From Thioclava electrotropha (GTDB lineage: Bacteria > Pseudomonadota > Alphaproteobacteria > Rhodobacterales > Rhodobacteraceae): a stretch of DNA of 64,000 bases. The stretch lies in NCBI RefSeq assembly GCF_002085925.2, contig NZ_CP053562.1, positions 724,001-788,000 on the forward strand, read 5' to 3'. The position numbers were made by a program, and so were the translations under genes. The first letter of the stretch is position 1, and the number at the start of each line of letters is the position of its first letter. The notes under the pieces are model-generated. The model saw only the letters and a program-made list of their open reading frames with translations. It ran no database searches and had not been told where the DNA came from. This document shows, one piece after another, positions 51,988 to 60,416 of the stretch.

Positions 51988-53064
51988 ATGAAAGGGACGA
52001 ATGTGAGCGGTGAGTCGGGTGAGGGCGGAATGGCGGGGGCAGGGGCGAGTGGTCCGCGCCACACGATGGCCGACGTGGCGCGCCGCGCCGGTGTCTCGAC
52101 CGCGACGGTGTCGCGTGCGCTCACCCGTCCCGACCAAGTCAGCCCCAAGACCCGCGAGCTGGTGCATGAGATCGCCGAGGAGCTCGGTTTCCGTCCCAAC
52201 CTGATCGGACGCCAACTGCGCGCCCAGGCGGCCAATTCGCTGTTGATCCTCGTGCAGGACCTTGAAAACCCGTTCTACGCCGAGCTGATCAAGGGCGCGG
52301 AATATGTCGCGCGTGAGCGTCAGTTTTCGGTGGTGGTGGGCGGAACGGATGGGCTCGAAGACGTCGAACGTCTCTACGCCGAGCAATATCTGGGGCGGCG
52401 CGTGGACGGCCTGATCCTGCTGACCGGCCATCTGCCCGCGGGTCTCTCGCGCAAAATGGCCGAGCAAGGTCCGGTCGTGCTGGTGTCAGAAGACAATCCC
52501 GAACTCGCGCTCTGCGCGGTGCTGGTAGACAATGTCGGCTGGGCCGCGCAGGCGGTGGCCCATCTTCATGCACTGGGACATCGCCGGATCGCGCATCTGT
52601 GCGGCCCGATGGCGCGGATCATCAGCCGCGAACGACGCGAGGGGTATCGGCGCGCCCTCTCGCAGGCAGGACTGCCAGCGGATCCCGCCCTCGAAGCGCC
52701 GGGGGATTTCAGCTTCGAGACCGGACGGCGCGCAACCCGCGCCCTGCTTGCCTTGCCGGATCCGCCAACCGCAATCTTCTGCGCCAATGACGAATCCGCC
52801 CTGGGTGCGATTCGTGCCGCACAGCAAGCCGGTCTGGACGTGCCGCGCGACCTCTCCGTCATCGGCTTCGATGACACGATGCTGGCCGAGATCTCCGACC
52901 CGCCGCTCACTACAATTCGCCAGCCGCGGCAGCAAATGGGAGCGGTCGCGGCCGAGATGGTGATCGACATGCTCGAAAACGGGCCGGGGCAGTGCGCCCG
53001 TCGGATCCTCGACTGCGAACTTGTCGAGCGCAGCACTGTTGCCGCCCCGGCCGCGAAAAGCTGA
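51988..53064 (+). CDS. LacI-family transcriptional regulator
   Basis: The helix-turn-helix TMADVARRAGVSTATVSRAL (about residues 26-45) and hinge helix precede a periplasmic-binding-protein-like sugar domain with FCANDESALGAI and SVIGFDDTMLAEISDPPLTT. The start is unsure: an ATG at 51988 gives 358 residues, while a GTG at 52003 has the better ribosome site (AAAGGG). It is divergent from the sugar ABC operon and very likely its repressor, released by the transported sugar or a product. Confidence 0.92.
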   Translation: MKGTNVSGESGEGGMAGAGASGPRHTMADVARRAGVSTATVSRALTRPDQVSPKTRELVHEIAEELGFRPNLIGRQLRAQAANSLLILVQDLENPFYAELIKGAEYVARERQFSVVVGGTDGLEDVERLYAEQYLGRRVDGLILLTGHLPAGLSRKMAEQGPVVLVSEDNPELALCAVLVDNVGWAAQAVAHLHALGHRRIAHLCGPMARIISRERREGYRRALSQAGLPADPALEAPGDFSFETGRRATRALLALPDPPTAIFCANDESALGAIRAAQQAGLDVPRDLSVIGFDDTMLAEISDPPLTTIRQPRQQMGAVAAEMVIDMLENGPGQCARRILDCELVERSTVAAPAAKS

Positions 53065-53244
53065 GGCGCGATCCGAGTGTCCTCAAAGCACAGCGATGTC
53101 GCTGTCGAATATCTTCAGGCCCAGGCACCAGCTCGCTTGAATGGCCCCGTGTATCGTAGACGTCTTCTTCGCTAATTTTGAGGCAAGGAGGCCGTGCGTT
53201 AATCGGTTGGCGCGGGGTCCGCGGATCTAAGCCATTGAAGTCAA
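53065..53244. other. 180 bases, nothing recognised
   Basis: This stretch, between the LacI gene and the regulator remnant, has mixed composition with no coding or structural signal that I recognise. Confidence 0.4.
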
Positions 53245-53580
53245 ATGTTTTATTGTCTCTGCGGCCGGTGGCTTTGCTGTGGGCGCAACAAATGTATTAA
53301 ATTCAAACGCTTGCAAAAATTCGGGCCCTTGAGCCCCAAGATCGAAGAAGTGGACCTATCGAAGAAGAACCCGAATGGCTGGCTCGTCCGGCAGACACCC
53401 TATACTCCCGGCAGGATGGAATTCCTGGCGGAATCTGCCGGGGTGGCTGCAAAACCTCTTGTCTGCGCGCCCGACGATCCGGTGCTCACGATGCTCCGGG
53501 TGACCTGGCTCGATGCGCAACCGATTACCTATGCGCGGCAAGCCTTCTCGCCGTCTCATCGGATGCGCCTGGAGCCGTGA
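53245..53580 (+). pseudogene. C-terminal remnant of a GntR/HutC (UTRA) regulator
   Basis: The last 45 codons (DDPVLTMLRVTWLDAQPITY and ARQAFSPSHRMRLEP) match the end of a UTRA ligand domain, where a strand pairing DPVL...RVTWLD.rPi.Y is conserved. The N-terminal winged helix and most of UTRA are missing; the upstream part of the frame is cysteine-rich and unlike the family. It is a decayed regulator fragment. Confidence 0.55.
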
Positions 53581-53911
53581 AGGGGGGCGGATCAAACGTT
53601 AACTTGTCTTCAATCGCGACTGGGCGAACCGCCGGTGGCTGGTCAGATTCACGAGATGAATCCCTCACAGGATTTGTTCAGCAGAGCCCCACCAATCGGC
53701 CCCCGCTTCGAACGGGCAAGTTTCCGGTGATCAGATCGGGTCTATTCCGCGCTTGCCGATGTTGTGGCGCGGCCTGAGCGCGCAATGCGGCTATCGAAGC
53801 GAACGCGAGCTCGAGGGGTGGCCTCGGTCCGACTTAGCAAGGCTTCTCCGCTGTGCCTTCTCGAGGGAGGGCACAGCGGTTTTCGTTTTCGGGGAGCGTC
53901 GCTTGTGGCGT
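53581..53911. other. intergenic region with a terminator
   Basis: No gene recognised in these 331 bases. They contain the hairpin at 53848-53879 and lie between the regulator remnant and the 3' end of the Gfo/Idh/MocA gene. Confidence 0.45.
53848..53879 (+). terminator. rho-independent terminator
   Basis: CCGCTGTGCC (53848-53857) pairs with GGCACAGCGG (53870-53879) over ten base pairs, followed on the plus strand by TTTTCGTTTTC. It would end rightward transcription before it runs antisense into the Gfo/Idh/MocA gene. Confidence 0.8.
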
Positions 53912-55045
53912 TCAGGCGTCTTGGCTCACGCGCTGCCAAGGCTGGTCGGCGAGGCGCACCACCTCACTGGTCTCGATCGAGCGCTGCACCGCTTGGCCGA
54001 TAGCGACGGCAGCCCAGCCATCTTCCAGCGTGACCTCAGGCGCGCTGCGTTCCCCGCGCACGAGGGCGATGAAGCCTACATGCTGGTGATAGGTGGACCC
54101 GTTGTGATCGCCCGCGGCGAGCAGTTCCTCGGGCACCGGCAGCTCGCGCTCCACCGGGCCTTTCGGATCGCGCGGCGAGATCACCAGTTTCGGCACCGGC
54201 GGCGCGCCCAGATGTGCGGGCCAGAACCGGGTCGGGCCGGGCACCAGCGCCTCGATCTTGCCATTGGGTCCGACGGCGGTGACCTCCTCCTGATAGCGCG
54301 CGCCCTCGGCATACATGCACAGCTCCAGCATCGCCCGCGCGCCGCTCTCGAATTCGACGATGGCGAAGCCCGCATCGAGGATATCAGGCGCGTCGGCCTC
54401 GGTGACGTGGTTCACCGGCGCAGGAGCCGAGGCCATGACGCGCACCGGCTCGGATTTCAGGGCGAGCCGCATCAGATCGAAGAAATGGCAGCATTTCTCG
54501 ACGAAGGTGCCGCCCGTGTAGCGGTTGAAGCGGTTCCAGTTGCCGACCTTGAACAGGAATGGGAAGCGGTGTTCGCGGACCATGAGCATGGTGATCCCGC
54601 CCGTCGCTGCCTCGGCCTCGTCGAGGAAGGCGGCGATCGGCGGCATGTAGCGATATTCCATCGCGACCCAAACCGGAGCGGGGTAGCTGTCGCGGAAGGC
54701 TTGCAGCCGCTCCGCATGGGTCGGATCGGTAAAAAGCGGCTTTTCCACGAGCACCGGCAGCGGGCGGGTCGATGCGATCTCTTCGAGCTGTTCGAGATGG
54801 CGGAAATTCGGGCTGGTGATGACGAGGCAGTCGAGCGCCTCCACCGCCAGAAGCTCCGCCACCGACCCCGCCATCTTCGCCCCGGGGGCGAGCGTCTGCG
54901 CGGCCTGCGCCATCTCCGCGTCGGGTTCGAAGATCGCCGCGACCTCCGCTCCGTCCAGCAGCGCAATATTGCGCAGGTGTTCCTGTCCCATCATGCCGCA
55001 GCCGATCATGCCGTAGCGAACGGGTCCCGTCTTGGTGACGCTCAT
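53912..55045 (-). CDS. Gfo/Idh/MocA-family oxidoreductase
   Basis: A 377-residue dehydrogenase with GMIGCGMMGQEHLRNIAL at the N-terminus, VLVEKPLFTDPTHAERL as the lysine loop, and FVEKCCHFFDLMRLAL in the substrate domain. It follows the GntR-UTRA gene by ten bases on the same strand and is divergent from the monooxygenase operon. In a sulfoquinovose or related sugar pathway it could oxidise or reduce the free sugar, but its substrate is unknown. Confidence 0.9.
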   Translation of the reverse strand: MSVTKTGPVRYGMIGCGMMGQEHLRNIALLDGAEVAAIFEPDAEMAQAAQTLAPGAKMAGSVAELLAVEALDCLVITSPNFRHLEQLEEIASTRPLPVLVEKPLFTDPTHAERLQAFRDSYPAPVWVAMEYRYMPPIAAFLDEAEAATGGITMLMVREHRFPFLFKVGNWNRFNRYTGGTFVEKCCHFFDLMRLALKSEPVRVMASAPAPVNHVTEADAPDILDAGFAIVEFESGARAMLELCMYAEGARYQEEVTAVGPNGKIEALVPGPTRFWPAHLGAPPVPKLVISPRDPKGPVERELPVPEELLAAGDHNGSTYHQHVGFIALVRGERSAPEVTLEDGWAAVAIGQAVQRSIETSEVVRLADQPWQRVSQDA

Positions 55046-55055
55046 CCGAGCCTCC

Positions 55056-55772
55056 TCATCTCATGCGTTGAACGTAATGTGCGCGGCTGGTGTCGAACCA
55101 TGTGCGCGAAAATTCGACCGGGGCAGGGCCGTCGGCCCAGCTGAAGCGCTCGATATAGCCAGCGGTCTCACCGGGGCGGCAGTCGAGCTCCGACGGCCCC
55201 CAGTCCGGCATCGGCGCGAAGCTGACCCGATCCTCGGCGCTCGCGATCCAGAAGCCGAGCGCGCGTTGGTAGTAGGCGTAAAGCGAGTCCTCGAGATCCT
55301 CGGCTTTCACCTCGCCTTTCGAGGCGTCGAGCCAGATTTCCTCCGCTGCGACCGGCGTCTCGTCGAGAAAGCGCAGGCGGCGCACCCGGCTCGCGCGCTT
55401 GGACGTGCCAAACTCCGGCAGGTCGGCGGGCTTGTCCATCACATCGACCGAGAGGATGCGGGCATTCGGAAATCCGCCTCCCGACAGGAGCTCGATCCGC
55501 AGCATGGAGTAGAAATGGTCGCGAAGGTTGCGGGTGCGGATGTAATTGCCCGAGCCCTGAACCCGCTCCAGTAGACCTTTCTCCTTCAGATCCTCCAGCG
55601 CGCGCCGCAAAGTGCCCACCGCGATCTTCAGCTGCGCGGCCATCGTCCGTTCGGGGGGGAGGCGCTCCCCGTCGGTCAGCCGGCCCGCCGCGATATCTCG
55701 AATCAGCACTTCGGAAACCTGCTTGTAGATCGGCAGTCCGGTGCGCTCTGACCCTTGATTTGCCTGTGTCAC
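55056..55772 (-). CDS. GntR-family regulator with UTRA domain (HutC subfamily)
   Basis: The 238-residue protein has a winged helix (IYKQVSEVLIRDIAAGRLTD, RLPPERTMAAQLKIAVGTLR) and a UTRA effector domain (RVRRLRFLDETPVAAEEIWL, ending EFSRTWFDTSRAHYVQRMR). It starts at a GTG at 55772; no better ATG is available. It probably controls both its own operon and the divergent monooxygenase-TRAP operon in response to the imported substrate. Confidence 0.9.
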   Translation of the reverse strand: MTQANQGSERTGLPIYKQVSEVLIRDIAAGRLTDGERLPPERTMAAQLKIAVGTLRRALEDLKEKGLLERVQGSGNYIRTRNLRDHFYSMLRIELLSGGGFPNARILSVDVMDKPADLPEFGTSKRASRVRRLRFLDETPVAAEEIWLDASKGEVKAEDLEDSLYAYYQRALGFWIASAEDRVSFAPMPDWGPSELDCRPGETAGYIERFSWADGPAPVEFSRTWFDTSRAHYVQRMR

Positions 55773-55799
55773 TTGGTCGCCCCAAAAATTGATACAGTA

Positions 55800-55813
55800 T
55801 TGATCTACATCAA
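55800..55813. promoter_or_regulatory. perfect FNR/FnrL-type box TTGAT-N4-ATCAA
   Basis: TTGATCTACATCAA matches the consensus of FNR-type oxygen regulators (FnrL in Rhodobacterales) at all ten fixed positions. It lies 28 bases beyond the GntR start and 52 before the monooxygenase ATG. A GntR site could use the same symmetry; a neighbouring partial repeat (ATTGATACAGT at 55788) would fit that. Confidence 0.55.
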
Positions 55814-55864
55814 GGCGGCTGCTAAGTGAAGGGAAATCGAACGGGAATCGCGAGGGAGGAACGC

Positions 55865-57019
55865 ATGACTGTTGTGCCGGTGAGATCGGGTGATCTCGAT
55901 GCCGCGGAGGTGTCCTGGTTTTCTGCCCTGTGTTCGGATGATTACCGCTATCTCGGCCAGCCCGAGGGCGATCTCCGCTCCAGCTGGGCGCATTGTTCCG
56001 ATATCGTGCGAGAGGCCGAGCGGCAGGGCTTCCGTAACATCCTGTGCCCGTCGAGCTATCAGGTGGGCCAAGACACGCTGAGCTTTGTGGCCGGCGCCAG
56101 CCAGATCACCAACCGGATGAATTTCCTCGCCGCCGTGCGCTGCGGGGAAATGCAACCGATCATGCTGGCGCGCACCATCGCGACGCTCGACCACATGCTC
56201 GAAGGCCGTCTGACGGTGAACATCATCTCGTCGGATTTCCCGGGCGAGAAGGAAGAGAGCGAATTCCGCTACCAGCGCTCGCGCGAGGTGGTGGAGATTC
56301 TCAAGCAGGCCTGGACCCAAGACGAGATCAATTACGAAGGTCAGGTCTACAATTTCAAAGGCCTCACGACCGACCCGGCGAAGCCCTATCAGCAGGGCGG
56401 CCCGCTTCTCTATTTCGGCGGCTATTCCCCGGCGGCGGTCGAGCTGTGCGCAGAGCATTGCGACGTCTACCTGATGTGGCCCGAGACGAAGGAAGAGCTG
56501 GAAGGCCGGATGAAGGTGGTCAACGAGGCCGCCGAGCGGCACGGGCGCGTTCTCGACTACGGGCTGCGAGTCCATGTGATCGTGCGCGACACCGAGGCCG
56601 AGGCGAAGGAATACGCGCAGGAACTTGTCTCGAAGCTCGATGACGAGGAAGGCCGGAAAATCCGCGAGCGGGCGCATGATGCGGGCTCGCTCGGCGTGTC
56701 GAAGCAGGCGCGCAACCGCGAGATCGCTGATGAGAGCGGCTATGTCGAGCCGAACCTCTGGACCGGGGTGGGGCGCGCGCGTTCGGGCTGCGGCGCGGCG
56801 CTGGTGGGCTCGGCCGATCAGGTGCTCTCGAAGCTCGAGGAATATCGCAAGATGGGCATTCGCGCCTTCATCCTGTCGGGCTATCCGCATATCGACGAGG
56901 CTCGCCAGTTCGGCCGTCTCGTGATGCCGCATCTCGACACGGTCTCGCTGCCCGAAATCTATGGTCGCGTCCCGATGGGGCCGCCGGCAACACCGCTCGC
57001 AGAAGGGGAACGCCGCTAA
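55865..57019 (+). CDS. FMNH2-dependent LLM-class monooxygenase, sulfoquinovose/alkanesulfonate monooxygenase-like
   Basis: A 384-residue bacterial-luciferase-like enzyme of the alkanesulfonate monooxygenase (SsuD) group: AEVSWFSALCSDDYRYLG, RLTVNIISSDFPGEKEESEF, GLRVHVIVRDTEAEA, and the conserved YVEPNLWTGVGRARSGCGAA. Such enzymes use reduced flavin and oxygen to split a C-S bond and release sulfite. The neighbours, an aldo/keto reductase and a flavin reductase, are the same trio as SmoC-SmoB-SmoA of the sulfoquinovose monooxygenase pathway, so sulfoquinovose is my preferred substrate. GGAGGAACGC precedes the ATG. Confidence 0.85.
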   Translation: MTVVPVRSGDLDAAEVSWFSALCSDDYRYLGQPEGDLRSSWAHCSDIVREAERQGFRNILCPSSYQVGQDTLSFVAGASQITNRMNFLAAVRCGEMQPIMLARTIATLDHMLEGRLTVNIISSDFPGEKEESEFRYQRSREVVEILKQAWTQDEINYEGQVYNFKGLTTDPAKPYQQGGPLLYFGGYSPAAVELCAEHCDVYLMWPETKEELEGRMKVVNEAAERHGRVLDYGLRVHVIVRDTEAEAKEYAQELVSKLDDEEGRKIRERAHDAGSLGVSKQARNREIADESGYVEPNLWTGVGRARSGCGAALVGSADQVLSKLEEYRKMGIRAFILSGYPHIDEARQFGRLVMPHLDTVSLPEIYGRVPMGPPATPLAEGERR

Positions 57020-57909
57020 TGGAGAAGATCGACCTTACCTCGGATGTCGCACTCAGCCGGATCGTCTATGGCATGTGGCGACTGGCCGACGATGCTGACA
57101 CCTCGCCCGCCCATGTCCGCGCCAAGATCGACGCCTGTCTGGAGCAGGGGATCACCACGTTCGATCATGCCGATATCTATGGCGGCTACACGGCTGAGGG
57201 GGTCTTCGGCGCGGCGATGCGCGAGGACCCGTCGCTGCGCGACCAGATGGAGATCGTCACGAAATGTGACATCATCGTCGCGGCGGGCCGTCATTCGCAT
57301 CGCAAGGTGAAGCATTACGACACCTCGCGCGCCCATATCGAAGCCTCGGTCGAGGCCTCGCTGCGGGAGCTGGCCACCGACCGGATCGACCTGCTGCTTA
57401 TCCACCGGCCCGATCCGCTGATGGACCATCACGAGACAGGGGCCACGCTCGATGATCTGGTCGCCTCGGGCAAGGTGCGCGCGGTGGGCGTATCGAACTT
57501 CCGCCCGTGGGACTGGGAGCTGCTGCAATCGGGGATGAAGACGCCGCTGGTGACCAACCAGATCGAGATCAGCCTTGGCTGTCTGCAGCCCTTCACCAAT
57601 GGCGATCTGGCCTTCCACCAGCGTCAGTCCCAGCCCGTGATGGCATGGTCGCCGCTGGGTGGCGGCGCGCTGATGACCGGCGAGGGGCCGGTGCAGGCGG
57701 TTCTCGATGAGATCGCGCAGACGCAGGGCGTGGATCGTGCGGCTGTCGCGACGGCCTTCCTGCTGGCGCATCCGGCGCGGATCATCCCGGTGATGGGGAC
57801 GAATAACCTTGAGCGGATCGCGAAGCTTTCCGATGCGCTCAAGGTTCGGATCGACAGGGAGACCTGGTTCCGCCTCTACGAGGCCGGGCTCGGTCAGGAG
57901 GTCCCATGA
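57019..57909 (+). CDS. aldo/keto reductase, SmoB-like
   Basis: The 296-residue (beta/alpha)8 reductase has the AKR tetrad in FDHADIYGGYTAEG (Asp, Tyr), VTKCDI (Lys) and LLIHRPDPL (His), and the cofactor segment near PVMGTNNLERI. In the sulfo-SMO pathway SmoB reduces 6-dehydro-D-glucose to glucose after desulfonation. The TAATG overlap with the monooxygenase gene and the flavin reductase downstream strongly couple these functions. Other AKR substrates are possible. Confidence 0.88.
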   Translation: MEKIDLTSDVALSRIVYGMWRLADDADTSPAHVRAKIDACLEQGITTFDHADIYGGYTAEGVFGAAMREDPSLRDQMEIVTKCDIIVAAGRHSHRKVKHYDTSRAHIEASVEASLRELATDRIDLLLIHRPDPLMDHHETGATLDDLVASGKVRAVGVSNFRPWDWELLQSGMKTPLVTNQIEISLGCLQPFTNGDLAFHQRQSQPVMAWSPLGGGALMTGEGPVQAVLDEIAQTQGVDRAAVATAFLLAHPARIIPVMGTNNLERIAKLSDALKVRIDRETWFRLYEAGLGQEVP

Positions 57910-58427
57910 TGAACGCAACCCGCCAGTTCACCCCGCGCACTTTCGTGCCGGGCCCAGAGAATACCCGCTTGCTGCGCGACGCCTTCGGGCGGTTTGCCAC
58001 GGGCATCACCATCGTGACCGCCGCCAGCGAGAACGGCCCTGTCGCGATCACGGCGAACAGTTTCTCTTCGGTCTCGCTCGATCCGCCGCTGGTGATCTGG
58101 GCCCCGGATCGCAACTCGCGCCGCTTCGTGCATTTCGAGAAGGCCGAGCATTACGCGATCCACGTGCTGGCCGCCGATCAGGACGATCTGTGTTTCGCGA
58201 CGACGAAGAACGCCCATGCGCTGCTCGATCACGCCTATCACCTCAACGATCATGGCGTGCCGCTGATCGACGGCTGTCTCGCGCGGTTCGAGTGTCATCG
58301 CGTCGCCTGCCACGAGGGCGGCGATCACCTGCTGGTGCTGGGTCAAGTCGAGCGCGCGGTGATGCGCGACGATGGTGACGCGCTGGCCTTCTACCGTGGG
58401 CAGGTGCGGCGGATCGAGATGAACTGA
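57906..58427 (+). CDS. flavin (FMN) reductase, SmoA-like
   Basis: The 173-residue split-barrel flavin reductase has LRDAFGRFATGITIVTA, ITANSFSSVSLDPPLVIW and a C-terminal FECHRVACHEGGDHLLVLGQ, which are hallmarks of the family that supplies FMNH2 to two-component monooxygenases. Its start overlaps the AKR stop, so it is the third gene of the coupled trio and the obvious partner of the LLM monooxygenase. Confidence 0.93.
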   Translation: MMNATRQFTPRTFVPGPENTRLLRDAFGRFATGITIVTAASENGPVAITANSFSSVSLDPPLVIWAPDRNSRRFVHFEKAEHYAIHVLAADQDDLCFATTKNAHALLDHAYHLNDHGVPLIDGCLARFECHRVACHEGGDHLLVLGQVERAVMRDDGDALAFYRGQVRRIEMN

Positions 58428-58509
58428 GGCGCTGACATATCCGGCCCGGACCGCGCAGGAGGAGCGCGGCGCCGGGGCTTCAAGGGATCGCGAGGGAGGA
58501 GACGCGCGC

Positions 58510-59097
58510 ATGACCCTGCTGACAATTCTGGCCAGGCCGCTGGTCCGGCTGAACGACATCCTGCTCGCCATCGGTCGGTGGGCGGGTGTTTTCGCCGTGG
58601 CGGCGATGGTCATCGCGATCCTGATCCAGATCTGGTTCCGCTATGTGCTCAACAGCGCGCTGCCCTGGCCCGATGAGGCGGCGCGGTTCTGCATGCTCTG
58701 GATGGCGGGTCTGATGGCGCCCTCGGCGTTTCGCTCGGGCGGCTTCGTGGCGATCGACATGCTGGCGGTGATGCTGCCGAAGCTGGTGGGGCGCGGGCTG
58801 ACGCTGGTGCTTTTGGTGTTCTCGCTGCTGGTCTCGGTCGCGGCACTGAAACTCGGCTGGGCCGGGATCACCGGCTTTGGCGGGAAATTCGCGACCGCCT
58901 CGCTCTGGGTGCCGGAAAATCTGGCCTTCGACGCTTGGATTCGCGTGCCGCGGAGCTGGATGATGGCCTCGCTCGTGGTGGGCTTCGCGCTTCTCGTGCT
59001 GGTCAATATCGAGCTGATCCTGCGCAATCTGCTCGCCTTCCGCACCGGGGACGATCCGCTGCCGCCGGTCTGGTCCGTCGCCGGAGGGGCCGAGTGA
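58510..59097 (+). CDS. dctQ: TRAP transporter small permease subunit (DctQ)
   Basis: A 195-residue four-helix protein with the DctQ segments IQIWFRYVLNSALPWPDEAARFC (first part within helix 1 and loop) and MAPSAFRSGGFVAIDMLAVM. It starts 82 bases after the flavin reductase, with GAGGGAGGAG upstream. It is the membrane partner of the DctM that follows with a one-base overlap. Confidence 0.93.
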   Translation: MTLLTILARPLVRLNDILLAIGRWAGVFAVAAMVIAILIQIWFRYVLNSALPWPDEAARFCMLWMAGLMAPSAFRSGGFVAIDMLAVMLPKLVGRGLTLVLLVFSLLVSVAALKLGWAGITGFGGKFATASLWVPENLAFDAWIRVPRSWMMASLVVGFALLVLVNIELILRNLLAFRTGDDPLPPVWSVAGGAE

Positions 59098-60386
59098 TGC
59101 TGGTCTGGTTCCTGCCCCTTTTCCTCGTCCTGATCCTGATCGGCTTCCCGATCTTCTTCGCGCTTCTGGCAGCGCCCGGCGCGATGCTGCTCCTGAACGG
59201 ACAAGAGCGCGATTTCGCGCTGCTTTACCGCAACCTTTACAACGGGATGGATAGCTTCCCGCTGCTCGCGATCCCGTTCTTCATGCTGGCGGGCGAGATG
59301 ATGAATTCGGGCGGCATCACGCGCCGTCTGGTGGAGTTCTCGGAAGCGATGATGGGCCATCTGCGCGGCGGGCTCGCGCATGTGAATGTCCTGTCCTCGA
59401 TGCTGTTCGCGGGGCTTTCGGGCTCGGCGGTGGCCGACACTTCGGCACTGGGTTCGATGCTGATCCCGGCGATGGAACAGCAGGGCTACACCCGCAAATT
59501 CGCCGCCGCCATCACCGCGGCCAGCTCGGTGATTGGCCCGATCATCCCGCCTTCGGGCATCATGATCATCTACGCCTATGTCATGGGCCAGTCGGTCGCG
59601 GCGCTGTTCCTCGCGGGGATCGTGCCAGGGGCGCTCGTCGGTATCGGGCTGATGCTGATGGTCAAGTTCATGGCCAACAAGCACGGGTTTCCCCCCGCCT
59701 CGAAGAAACACACCTGGCCCGAGCGCGGGCAGGCATCCTTGCGCGCGTTTTTCCCGCTGATGACGCCGGTGATCATTCTAGGCGGTATCTTGGGCGGTGT
59801 CTTCACGCCGACCGAGGCGGCGGCAATCGCCGTGGCCTATGCGCTGATCGTCGGTCTCTTCATCCTGCGCACGCTGCGCTGGGGCGACCTGCCGCATATC
59901 CTGATGCGGGCGGGGCTGACCTCTTCGGTGGTGCTTTTGCTGGTGGGCGCGGCGATGGCGTTCAAGACCGTCGTCAGCCTTGCGCACGCCCCCGAGGCGC
60001 TGGCGGAATTCATCCTCGGCCTGTCGCAGAACCCGCTGATCCTGCTGTTCCTGATCAATATCCTGCTGTTCATCGTGGGCATGTTCCTCGACGCGGGCCC
60101 CGCGATCATCGTGCTGGGACCGATCCTCGCGCCGATCTTCACCGGGCTCGGCGTCGATCCGATCCATTTCGCGATCATCATGAGCGTGAACCTGACCGTG
60201 GGCCTCGCGACGCCGCCGATGGGGTTGGTGCTGTTCGTCGCCGCCGCCGTCTCGAAAGAGCGGGTCGAGACCATCGCCCGCGCGATCCTGCCGTTCCTCG
60301 CGGTCGAAGTGGCCGTGATCTTCCTGATTACCTATTTTCCCGCGATTTCGATGACCATCCCCCGCCTGACGGGGTTCGCCAACTAA
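59097..60386 (+). CDS. dctM: TRAP transporter large permease subunit (DctM)
   Basis: The 429-residue transport subunit has DSFPLLAIPFFMLAGEMMNS, HLRGGLAHVNVLSSMLFAGL, VIGPIIPPSGIMIIYAYV and VNLTVGLATPPMGLVLFV, all typical of DctM. The start at 59097 overlaps the dctQ stop. It belongs to the monooxygenase operon and is clearly different in sequence from the DctM at 6925-8205. Confidence 0.95.
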   Translation: MLVWFLPLFLVLILIGFPIFFALLAAPGAMLLLNGQERDFALLYRNLYNGMDSFPLLAIPFFMLAGEMMNSGGITRRLVEFSEAMMGHLRGGLAHVNVLSSMLFAGLSGSAVADTSALGSMLIPAMEQQGYTRKFAAAITAASSVIGPIIPPSGIMIIYAYVMGQSVAALFLAGIVPGALVGIGLMLMVKFMANKHGFPPASKKHTWPERGQASLRAFFPLMTPVIILGGILGGVFTPTEAAAIAVAYALIVGLFILRTLRWGDLPHILMRAGLTSSVVLLLVGAAMAFKTVVSLAHAPEALAEFILGLSQNPLILLFLINILLFIVGMFLDAGPAIIVLGPILAPIFTGLGVDPIHFAIIMSVNLTVGLATPPMGLVLFVAAAVSKERVETIARAILPFLAVEVAVIFLITYFPAISMTIPRLTGFAN

Positions 60387-60416
60387 GACAAGACTGAAGC
60401 ATATAGGGAGGAAACG

